A stretch of DNA of 64,000 bases from contig JAKLFB010000002.1 of assembly GCA_022711435.1 (NCBI GenBank), positions 62,001 to 126,000 of the forward strand. The letters run 5' to 3'. Of the stretch, positions 7,770 through 19,700 are shown in pieces. Numbering within the stretch: position 1 is the first letter of the stretch; each line of letters opens with the position of its first letter. Under the pieces are notes generated by a model. The model had not been told where the DNA came from, did no database searches, and worked only from the letters and a program-made list of their open reading frames with translations. Position numbers and translations under genes: made by a program. Source of the DNA: Verrucomicrobiota bacterium. Lineage in GTDB: Bacteria > Verrucomicrobiota > Verrucomicrobiia > Limisphaerales > UBA1319.

Positions 7770-10700
7770 TCAGCGCGCCTGGAAAAACCGGGCGGGATGG
7801 CTCAGTTCACCCGTGTGAGCATCCTGCACGAGATTGGTCATGGCGACCGGATCGAGCGGATGCCACGCCCCGGAAGCCACGTTGGTGCGCCACTCGAGCG
7901 TATAGCTGGCGCCGGGATTTCCATACAAGAGCAGATGGGGTTTGCGGTCGGCGCCGCGAACGCCTTCGAGGAGCGGCTCGCGTCCGATGATGACCACGCG
8001 ACCTGCCTGGCCGCGGGCGTTGGCTGCCAAGCCGCCATCGGGCCGCCATCCATCCACGTCCTCGATGAGCAGCGGCAAGAATATCGAGGTCTGGTTGGTT
8101 GGGGCGGTGAAAACCAAGCTGGCCGCGTTGGTCGGTCCATGGAGAACGCTGGAGGCGGGCAAAGTGAAGCTGACCTCGAGCCGGCCCGGGCTGAGCAGCC
8201 GCAAATCCTGGTTGAGAACCTGGGATGAATTGGGGGTCAGGACGAAACCAGCGAGCCTGTCGGCCGGGAAAACCACGGTGAAGGTCAGGTTGGTCAGCGC
8301 GACGGTCGAGAGCAGACGGACGGGCACGGAACTGGTCGTGCCGACCTGCATGATGGTGCTGCCGAGACCGGCTTCGATGCACTCCGGCACGAACACACGG
8401 AAGGTCTGGGCGGCGGTTAGCGGCGGCGTGCCGTTATCGGTCACGCGAACTTCGAAGAGATTGGTGCTGCTGCCTTGGGCGCACACCGGCGTCCAGAACA
8501 GCAGGCCGCTATCGGGCACGATGGAGGCACCGCTCGGGGCTGCCCCCAGGGAGAAACGCAGGGTGTGACCGTCCGGATCGAAGGCGAGGTTGGTCAGGAT
8601 CATGGTTTCGTTGACACGGACCATGCCGTCGCTGATGGCGGCGAGCACGGGCGCCTGGTTGTCCGCAGTCGTTGTGGTCGCATCGGCCACCGAAGGCGGT
8701 GCCTCGACGTTACCAACGCTGTCACGGGCAATGCTGAAGAAGCTGTAGGTTGTCTTCAGAGATCCGTGGAACATGGCCGAAATCAGCGGCGTGTTGGCCA
8801 GCCAGACGTGCCATGGGCCGCCGTTCGAGGAGACATAGATGTCGTAGCCGGCAATCCCCGCCGCTGCATCCGTCCCGGACCATGAGACGGGGAAGTGAAC
8901 AGCCGCGGTGAAGGCGGGCAGGGGGTCGACGGCGCTGGCGGGAGGCGTCCGGTCGATCCGATTGGTCACGACGGGAGTGGGGATGGGATCGTTGACGCCA
9001 AAGACGATCACGGCCCGGTTGGTGATGAACGTCTCGGCGGCGCCGGTCTTGGGCAAGACGCTGAACGTCACGTAGCCGTCCCCGACGTGGTTGGTGGTGT
9101 TGGGCGGCAAGAAGCCCGCCCACGGATCCTCGGGATAATCGCCCGTAACCGGGTCCACGGACTGGAGCGTCCATGTCACGGTCCGGGTTTCAGGCGCAAG
9201 CTCAGCGCGGATGCGGACAAGGTACGGATCGGTCGCCACGTTGGTGGTGGCTTCGAAACGGGTGAGTCCGGCAGCGGGCCAAACGGTGACGTTATTGAAA
9301 CCGATCTCGCCGAGCTCGAGCGTCGTCTCGTCCAGGCTAGAATGGAGCCGATCGGTGATGACGACCAGTTGGGCGGGGGCGGACGCGGTGCTGACATTTT
9401 CGAAATGGATCGTGTAATGGATGCGATCCAGGGCCTGGATGAAGCCGAAGGCCCCCGCACCGGTGGTGATCTTGTCGTTTGGATCCAGCTCGAACGGTTT
9501 GGGGATGTCGGCCTTGTCGATCTCGTCGCCGGCTTCATAGTCCGGGGGCTCGGCTTCGGTGCCGTCGCTGGTTTTGCAGTCCTTGGCGAGAGCGATGAGG
9601 CGATTGCTGGCGGCGCGATAAGCTTTGAGCGCTTCGCAGTAGGTATGTTGGGCGTTGAGGTAGTCGCCGGTGGTGTTCAGGACGTCCTCGTTCATGTCGG
9701 CGATGGACGCCATGAGATTATTGAGCTCGCTGAGAACATCCAGGAGGCTGGTGAGCTTGCCGAGGAGGTCAGGCGCCATCTTGATCTTGTTGGCCAGGGC
9801 GATGTCGTCGTATGCATCGATCCGGGCATCCTTGAGCACTTTGACTTTGTCCAGGTAATTGGCGGGGAGCGTGCCCTGGCCCGATTGCAGCGCGCGGTTG
9901 ATGTCGCCCAGATCCGAACAGATACCGTCCAGTTGGCCGAAAGAGGCGGATTTCCAGCCGTCCATGGCTAGATTTCCCACGCTGCCGGCGGTGTTGCCAA
10001 ACTGGTTGATGGCTCCCGCTTCGTCGAAATCGCCGGAGGCGGCCCCTTGCTGGAAAGCGGCTGCCCATCCGGCCGCGTTGTCGGCGATGCCAAGAATCGA
10101 GGCCTGCAGGTCCGGGGAGAGGCATCCGAGTGCCTCTCCCGCCGGGCCGCCCATGATGTCGCCGATGAGCTTGACGGCCTTGGCGGCAGCCAGGGCAGCT
10201 CGGGAAACCGCCAGGTTAGCGTCGGCAGCGTTCAGTTTCTTGGCCGCCTGGTAGCTGCCATTCCACCCGGCGAGCGCGCGATTCAGGTTTTTGTAACGTT
10301 GGAGCGCGTCATCGTATGCGTCCAGCACGCAGTCGATCTTTCCTTCGGCCTTGGCCTTCTCGAAAGGCTCGATGACGTCGCGATCGAGGTCGATGTCGGA
10401 GTTCTCGTATGCGAGCTGGGGATCGGTCAGCCCCATGCTGCCGCTGAAGACGTCATTCCAGAAATCGGATGTAGCCAGGTCGCCCCAGTCCTGGTTCGAG
10501 TAGAGGTCCTGGAAATAATCGATGACACCGCCGGCGGCCGCCTTGAGCCGTTTCCCCTGGTCTTGCGGCGCAAGTTGCTCGTGATCGGCGATCGCGCCGT
10601 TGGCCAATAGAGGCAATGACAGCGTCACCGCAAGTCCGGTGACAGGCTGGCCGGCCGCGATGGTTACGGGCTGGCTTGCGCCCGCATACCCCGCCGCGTC

Positions 10701-13700
10701 GGCGCTCAGGTGGAAGCTCCCCGGCGGACAGCGCCGGAACGAGAACTCGCCCTGGGCATCGGTCAATGTGATGGCTGCCGTGCAATGGCCGGCATGCTCC
10801 AACCGCACCACCGCTCGCGTGACGCGCCGGCCCGCTCCGTCCACAACACAGCCCGAGACAGCCGCGGCGGAATCCGAGTCGAGGTTGAAATCCTCGCGCC
10901 GCTCGCTGGCGCTGAGGAGGTCCACGCCAGTTCGGATGGCTGGCGGGCAATCCTGGGCGGCATGAGGCCGGACGATGAGATCGAACACGCCTTGGGGCGC
11001 GGAGGTGAATTCGTAGTGGCCGTTGGTGTCGGTCAAGGTGCTGAGCAGCATCGGGCCGTTGGTGGCCGCCAGGTCGACCCGGGCAAAAGGCACTCCGGTC
11101 TGGCGGCTGATGACTTGGCCGAAAACGCGGCGTCCGGCGGCAAGCGCGACATCCACCCGGGCTGGTTCGTTGCCCATCCGCAGCGCCTGCTGGTGGAGCG
11201 CGTGATCGGACGCATGGATCCAGAGCTGGTAATCGCCCGGCGCCACCGCGGAGAAGCGGCTATGGCCCGAGGCGTCCGTGTAGAGCAATGGCGCTTGGAT
11301 CTTGCGGTCCAGGCCCGCGACAGGCCGGAGCTCGACCCATGCGTTCGAAAGCGATGGTCCGCCGGCCAAATCGGCCACATGCACGATCAAATCGCCAGGG
11401 GGCTGGCGGAAGTCCACCGTCACGGCCGAGTCCGAGCCGGCCACGACGACGTTGGTGGCAGGCGCAAGACAGAAATCGTTCCCGACCGCGAGCAGATCGA
11501 ACGTGCCGGGCTCGAACAGCGCGATGACGTAGCGGCCATCGGCATCGGTCCGCACTCCGCCGATCATCTGTCCCTGGCGCAACAGATAGACGGTTGCGTT
11601 GGCCACGCCGGTCGAGCCGTCGGGAGCGAACAGATGGCCGGCGATGCTGGATAGCGACAGGTTGAACTGGAACGAGTGGCTGCGCCTGTCGGGCGCGATC
11701 TCGAAATCCTGCCGGCTGTGCGAGAGCCCTCCGACAGCGCCCAGGACGACGCTGTATTGGCCGGGCGGGATGCGCTCGAGCTGGCGGTTGCCGCTGGCGC
11801 CGGTGACCAGGTGTTGCACGCTCTCCGAGGCCCAGGGCAGCACGGTGATCATCGCGCCCTCGAGCGGCGCTCCGTGGTTGCTGACCTGAACCGTGAGCGC
11901 GCCTTTGGGCTCGAGCGCCAGCGTGACAGCGCACGATCCTGCCACGGCAACGGTCACGTTGGTCTTGCCGATGGAGTATCCGCTGGCGTAGGCGTTCAGC
12001 AGCCACGCGCCCACTGTCAGGTTCGGAATGGTGAATCGTCCGCTGGCGTCGGTGGTGAAGGTGGCGTCCCAGGCGGGGGTCGTCGCCACGCTGATTCTGG
12101 CATTCGGCACAGGTGCTCCATTGCCGGCATCGATGATGGCGCCGGTCAAGGTCACGTCGTTCCGGAGCACCGGATCGACGTTTGCGGTGTCGAAGACGCC
12201 CGCGAGCTGAACCGCATGACCGTTGGAAACGCCGGCCGCCGCGCATGAGGCCGCGACGCTGTACCGGCCTGGCGGCAAGGCGGCGAACGCATACGATCCG
12301 TCCGCCGCGGACCGGGTCTGGGCGCGCCGCCACTGGCCATAAGCCGGCGTGTGATCCAGCCATTCGGCGGACACGAGCGCATCGGCAACCGGCGCGCCGG
12401 CGGCATTGCAGACCTGGCCTTGGATGACCGCACCCTGGCGCGAGATGACGATCGACCGATAGGCGGTCCGGCCCGATTCGACGGCCACGTTCGCCACGGG
12501 CTCCGGCAGCGCGCCTGGCGCGTCGATCTCCAATATATATGCGCCCGAGTAAAGGCCGCCGATCCGATACGCGCCGTTGGTGTCGGTCGCGGCGAATCCG
12601 GTCGTGCCACGGTATGGCCCGCGCGCCACGAGGGTGGCGTTGGTGACCGGCCGGCCGCTGGATTGCTCGGTGATCGTCCCGGCGATCTCGGCCGCGGCCT
12701 CGCCAGCGACGACGGTCAGCCCGGTCACGGGCGTGCTGGCATTGGCCACGGTGACTCGAGCGATCCTTGCAGGAAGATGGTTCCGCACGGAAATCCAGTA
12801 GGTTCCGGGCGGCACATCGCGAATGCCAAACGTGCCATCGTGCCACGACACCGTGCCGTACAGGTTGGTGTCCGCCGGATCCGCAGGGGCAAGGAACACC
12901 TGGACGCGCCCCAGCGGATGGCTTGTGTCGGCCAGGAACACCCTTCCCGACACCGCAGCGTCCTGCACTTTTTCGATCGACTCGCGGATCACATAAGTGA
13001 GGAGCGATTGTTCGGTGGCATCGGTTTGCCCGTAGCCGGCAGCCCGATCGGCGGCCTGGCCCAGGGCGGAGACATAGCTGCCCTGGTTCGTTCCCATGTG
13101 GTCCGTCAACTGGCCATAGGCGGAATCGAAGAGCGGATGCGGATTCGCTGGAACAATGTCGGTTCTCAGCATCGCGTAATCCATCGGCTCGGCGCTGTCC
13201 GAGCCCAGGCGATATAGCTTGATCGAGATCGTCTCGTTCCGGTGCGAGATCCCCTGGAAAGCGAACGTATATTGCGCGCCGGGGCTCAAGATGGACGGCT
13301 GCGGCCGGCCTTGGGCGCCAGCAAGGAAATGCAGCCGGCGCGCCGATTCGCCCGGCATGCCAACCGGAAAGAGCGTGGTGTTGGCATCGGCCTCCAGAAT
13401 CAGCAGCGGCGCCGGCATGTCGCTCGTGCCGGTGTTCTCATAATGGACGAACCCGCGGAAGACACGGCCGGCGCGCACAGCGGAGGGCGCGCTCAATCGG
13501 GCGCGGAATTCGCCTTTACTGGTCTCGCCGGATGCGGCCACGACGACCAGGACGCTATTGCTTTGAACGGCCTCGCGGACGCCTTCCTCGAGCCGCAGAT
13601 CGTGGAAGACAGCGGCCGCGCCGCTCAGGTCGAACGTGGCGTATCCCCGGGTGGAATCGGCCAGGATCCACCGGGTGGCGGCGAGTTCCGGTCCGGCGGT

Positions 13701-16700
13701 GACAGGGCGGAGCCGGGCCTGCGTGTTCGTGGTGAAGCCGTATCCATCGATGGTCAGAGTCGAGGCGCCCTGGTTCCCCACGACCACAGGCGAAACGGCG
13801 GCCAGCCCGAACGGCATGGCTTGCGCCGAGATCTGGAAGGCCGCCGGCGCGTAGGGCAGCGACTCGGGCATGGCCATCAGGTAGATGGGCTCGGCGTCCG
13901 CCAATCCGGGCAGAGAAAGCGTCGCATCCGGCGAGTTCAAAGCGTCGCTGCGCCGATCGAAATACTGTTCGCTGGGCATGCGTCCCCGGCCGGCATAAAG
14001 CCGGACTCGACCTTGCATCGAGCTGCTGTCGAGGACGATCAGGGCATCGAGCCCGGTCGAGTCGCTGATCTTGTACCACGCTGGCTGGTTCTGGCCGAGA
14101 AGCATTCCCAAAAGGGTGGTGTTCACGGGCAGCGCTGGCACCGCAAGAACCATGGGCGAGGAGAGATCGCTCAGATTGTTGTTCCAATGCAATCCTTCAA
14201 ACACCTCCCCTTGAGAATTGGCCTTGACCTGCCATCGCCAGTTTCCTTCGGTGCCACCGGGCACGCGCACCGCCGCGCTGAAGCCGGCCGCCGCGCCCGG
14301 GCCAAGAGTGGCGCTCGACAGGACCTCGGCCACCACCAGAGATTGGCTCCACCCATCCCGGCTATCCGGAACCAGGAGGATTTGATCGTGCCACTGGCCC
14401 GAGACCACCCCCCCGCCCTGGTTCAGGATTTGCCAGGTCACGGTCGCCGTGTCGCCCGCGGTGGCCGAGCTTGGGCCGGCGACGTTCTGGGCGGCCAGGT
14501 CCAGATCCGATTCCGCTCCTTCGACGAACTCGAATGCGCCCAGGTCGGCCATTGCGCCGCCCGTGCCCGCAAGGCCGGTGTTGGCGGTGCGCGGATCGTC
14601 ATAGCGGGGAGCCTCCATGAGATCGGCGGCGTGCGCCCGGCTCGAGTCGGCCGCATCGATCATGGGGCTGAGATATGCCAGCTGGAAATTGCCCGTATCG
14701 GGATTGCGGAACCGGGGATCGACGGAGAGATTGCCATTGACGCCAGCCTGGTAGCCCCCGCTGGTCGGGCTCCAGACGTTATTGTAGGCGAACTCGGTAG
14801 GCATGCCGAACACGCCATACTCGGCGCTGTAGCCAATGATCGAGTTGACGACTCGCGAGATACCGCCGTGGGCAACCACACCCCAGTTGTGCTGATACAG
14901 CGTGCAGTTCACCAGCAGGGCCGAACTGTTCTCGCGGACGAGAATGCCGCGGCCGTTGCTGGCGAGGACGCAGTTCGTCATGCGCATGCTGCCGCCCCAG
15001 GTGGAGACGGCATCCAGCAACGCCTGCTCGAGGCGGCAGTCGAGCATGACCACATCGGCCTGGCCCGCCGCGACCTTGACCATGGCGGGCATGTCCTCCA
15101 GATCGCCGCCCGCGCCGAAACGCAGGATCGTGTGCTGGAGATAGGCGGCTCCGTCGAGCCGGAGGCCCCCCCAATCCCCGGGCGCCGCCGCGCTCGCATC
15201 CCCGTCGCCGCTGGTGTCTCCGGAAACCGCATCGTCCTTGATCGAGGTGAAGATGACCGGACGCGCCCGCGTGCCTTCGGATCGGAGGCTGGCGCCGGGC
15301 TCGACAGTGATGCTCTTGAGAGGATCGAACTTCACGACCGCACCGGGGTTGATCGCTAGGGTGACACCTGCGGGCACTGTAAGGTCATCGGTGATCCAAT
15401 GGACTGACTGACCGGTCCAGGTTTCATTCGCGGCCAATTCGCCCGCGTGCCGGACCAGCAGATAGCGGGTCTCGACATGCGGGTTGAGCGCCAGGATCGC
15501 CCCGCCTCTCGGTTCGAATCCGAGCCAATCGCCCGGCTGCGGCAGGCTTTGACTCCCGTCGCAGTTCGAGTCGCCTCCCGCAGCGTCGTCGGCCCAGGAA
15601 GTGAAGACGATGGGGGCGTCGGGGGTTCCCTCCGCCTGCAGGCGCGCGCCGTTTTCCAGGATGATCCGGGCGCCGGGAACGCACTTGACGATGGCGCCGG
15701 GCAGGATCGCCAGCGTCTGACCCGCCGCCACGGTGAGCGTTCCTTCGATCAAATGGACGATGTCGTTGGACCACGTTTCGGAGCCGCCGACGGTTCCAGC
15801 ATGACCGAGCAAGGCATTCTGGATCAGGATGTCGCGCGAGGTTTCAGCCAGCAGGCCGCCGGCCTCGTCGCGAAGCACCGCGCGGAGTTCGTATCGGCCG
15901 TCCTCGACCAGCGTGGTGTCCCAATCGAGCGCGCCGGTCCGTTCGAGCCCCGAGCCCACGATACGTGTGGCGCCCAGCTTCGATGCCTGCAGGGCAACCG
16001 TCATGGCTTGCGTGCGCCCGGTGACGGTGTCCCAGGCCAGAAGTTCCGTGCCGTGGAAATAGGGATCCGGCGGACCGGTCCACGTCAGCACGATTTGGCC
16101 CGGATCGTATTCGTAGGCGCCGAGGTCGGCCCAGTATTGGGAAACGCGCGGCTGGCCGGCCAGATCCAACGCGCCAGTCATCCAGGCGAAGTTCGTGCCC
16201 GCATTGATGCATGGGGAATCGCCGCGCAGGCGGTAATCGCCGCCCGCCAGGTTGATGAAGCGCGGGTCGGCCTGGAAATTGCCGGGGCCGGCGATGGGAT
16301 CCGACGAGCAGACAAACAGATTCGTGCCATACACCGCCAAGGCCTGCCAGGTGCAGTCGTTGCTGGCAACGATGGTGTTGCGGGCCAATCCCTGGAAGAC
16401 CAGGAGCGCCTGGAGACCCTCCCCCACTCCCCATGGACCCGTGTAGGGAATCATCAGGTTGCCGGCGATGGTGCAGTTCTCCAGAAGCGCGTCGTTGTAC
16501 CGCATGCTCGCGCCCGCAGCCGAGAACAAGTCAAATCCCCCCCACGAATCCGGCTCAGGGGTGATATTCTCGACGATCAATGAGTTCCGCAGCGCGCCGC
16601 GCTCGATCGCGGCGCCGCCGTTCTCGTAACCGTAGTTTCCGCATATGACACAGCGGTCCGCGGTTCCTCGAATGATCATGACGCCGCCGACCATGCCGGT

Positions 16701-19700
16701 GTTGTCGGACACCCAGCAGTTCTCGACCCAGCCATTCTCGACGCAGAGGCCGCCGCCGTTCCGGCCCGTGTTGTGAGATACCCGGCAGCTTGCGACGCGG
16801 CCGTTCTTGACATAGATGCCGCCGCCCGAGCCGCCAATGTCATCCGCGGGCGGCGCGGAGCGTGTCTCGGATTCATTGCCCGCGACGGTGCAATTCGAGA
16901 GCGTGCCGGACTCGAGATAGACGCCGCCGCCGTCGCCGCCCAGGACGTAGCCGTTGGTGATGGTGAAGCCGGCGACCAGCGCGTTCGAGTGCCCGATCCA
17001 AAAACAGCGGTTCGCGCCGCTGGCGGCGATAAACGTGTTGTCCGCACCGTTCACGCTCTGGAGCGTCACGCCGTGGAGCACGCGCAGCTCGCCGGCCAGC
17101 TCGTAGACTCCGTTGGTGACCCAGATGACGCTGCCGCCTCGGGCGACCTCGAGCGCGGCATGGATCGAGCGCGCCGCCAGGGCCCAGCTCGAGTAGGGCG
17201 GCCACGCGGCGCCGGATGGCGAAACGAAAATCTCTCTCGGGCCGGCTTCCACGGCGGCCGGGCGGCGGATGCTGGCGGCCTGGCCGGCCGCATTGCTCAC
17301 CATCAGGCTCACCGCGTAGGTCCCAGGCGCGGGATACGCATTGGTAATGGCCCCAAGCTGGGCTCCGATCAGCTCGAAGATCCCGTCATCATCCAGGTCC
17401 CAGGAATAGGTCAGCCCATTGGTATTCAATCCAAAGACCATGGCCTCGAGCACGACCGGTTCGTTCAGGAAAGCGCTCTGCATCGTGTGCGCCAGGTCGC
17501 AAAGGAACCGGTCGCCCGCGTATTCCCAAGCGCCGAGATCCACCTGGCCATCGAGCACGCGCGGATGGCCGTCCAAGTCGGCCGCGTTGGTCATCCAGGA
17601 TTGACTCGCGCCCTGGTTGATCCCCGCCGAGCCCGGGCGCAACCGGAAATCGCCGTGTTCGGGATCAGCGTAATCGGGGCTGGTTTCGAAACCGCCGGCG
17701 AACGGCACGGTGTATGTCTGGGTGAAGTAGAATTCATCCACCCCGCTGAAGTTCACGGTGTTGAGTCCCGCATGGTTTCGGTCGATAATCGAGTTGGCGA
17801 TATGGGCGCCGGTCGTCCAGTCCACGGAAACGCCGCCTCCCTCGTTTTCGACCACGGTGCAGTTGGCCATCTGTAATATGTGCGCGAAGACACCGCCGCC
17901 ATACTGGGAGGCCCGGTTGCCCTTCACGAACAAACCGCGGAGCTCGAGCCCGGTGCTGACCGCGACGCCGCCGCCGATCTTGGCTTCGTTGCCGGCAATG
18001 ACGCAGTTCTGAACCAGGCACGGCCTGTTATCGCTGTTATCGCGTTCGGCGATTCCGCCTCCGCTGCCATTCGTGGCGGAGTTGTTCAGGACGTGGCAAT
18101 ATTCGATCCAGCAGCCTTGCGTGAGAACAATGCCGCCGCCGTCGCCCAGGAGCGAACGGTTGCCCTCGATTCGGGAATGGCGAAGGCCGCCGGCATCCAT
18201 CAGCACGCCGCCGCCCATGTTCGTCGCTTGCCCTCCAGTAACGGTGAATCCGTCCACGAGGCTGTTCGTGTGGCTGAGTCGCAGGCAACGCGTTATGCTG
18301 CAGCCATCGAGAACGGTCAGCCCGGGCCCGTTGACGCTTTTGAGAGCGACACCCTTGTTGACCACGATCTCGGCGCTCAACCGGTATACGCCATCGGCAA
18401 CAACGATGGTCTCGCCGGCGGAGGCCGCATCGATCGCCGCTTGGATGTTGGTTGCCGCCGAGAGCCAGGTGTTGAACGGGAGCGTATGGCTGCCGCCGGG
18501 CGAGACAAACCGCGCCGCGTCCGCGACGGGGTTCTGGCGGACAAACCGCGCGATGAGCTGGCGCGACTGACTCATCGGGACGGTGATGGTATTGTCGTAG
18601 ATCGAGCACCCGTTCGTGTCGCCCGACCAGCCGCTGAATTGCCACTCTGGAGCGGCATAGGCGGTCACGGTCTTGACCGTGCCGAGGGCGAACGATGCCG
18701 ATGCGATGTCCGTGAAACCGGAGCCTTGTTGCGTGACGGTCAGCGAGCAGTCGGTCGTTGCCCAAAGCCAAACGAGCTGGGAATCCTCCTCGAGCGTGAC
18801 GGTGACGCTGGTGCCGGCGCCCTGCCCGACGCTGCCCGTCCCTTGCCAGCCCGTGCAGCGATAGATGATTCCGCCGACCTCGACGGTCGCCGGCGCCGTG
18901 CAGGTGATCTTCTGGCCGATCAGGTGCTCGTGCTCGCCGGCCGCGGGAGACGGCATGCCGTAGGCGGATTGAATGGTGAGCCATCGGCTTGCCGGCGCAT
19001 CGGGATCGTTCAACGGCACGAAACGCAGAGGATTGGTTTCACCGTTGGCCGCCAGCACGTAGAGCGTGTCTCCGGCCAGACAGGCTTCAGAGCCGTCGTC
19101 CACGGCAAATCCAGTCGAGCCGGCGGTCCACACGGCCGTTGCCAGGTCATACACGGCCACGTTTTCGGCGGTGGCATCCTGAATCCAGCCGCCGCCGTCG
19201 CCTTCGCCCGATCCCAGACCGCCTCGAAGAACCCAGAGCCGGTCGTGTCCATCCCGGAAGAATTGTCCCGGGAGAAACTCGATGGCGCAGCCCATGCCGG
19301 GATTGAAGGGCAGGCCGGCGATCTCGTTCATCTGGAGCGCACCTGTCTGGTTGAGACGGACTAACACTCCATTCGTGTGAGGCGAGCCGCGATGTTTCAA
19401 GAAGTAAGCATAACCGCCTCCCATGCAAGAATCCCACGGGTGGGCGGCGCCGCCAGGCACCGAGCCCGCCTGCGTGCTGGCGCCCGATGACCAGGCGGTG
19501 AAATTGTACAGCATATCCCAGCCAATCCATCCGCCCAGGATGCGGTCGGCGGCCAAGGGCGCGCACGCGGCATTGGGGCCGTCGCCAATAGTCGCACTGC
19601 CTTTGGTCCAGGAATCTGAGCCGAGGTCGTAGCGATAGATGCACCGAGCGCCCGAGCTCGAGTCGCGGAGGGCCAGCGTCCACAGCGCGCCGTCGAGAAA

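Noticed and set aside
13242..15359. A 705-codon plus-strand frame within the giant gene
   Set aside because: Arg/Gly/Ala-rich shadow; the minus strand carries clear CARDB, beta-helix and regulatory domains.
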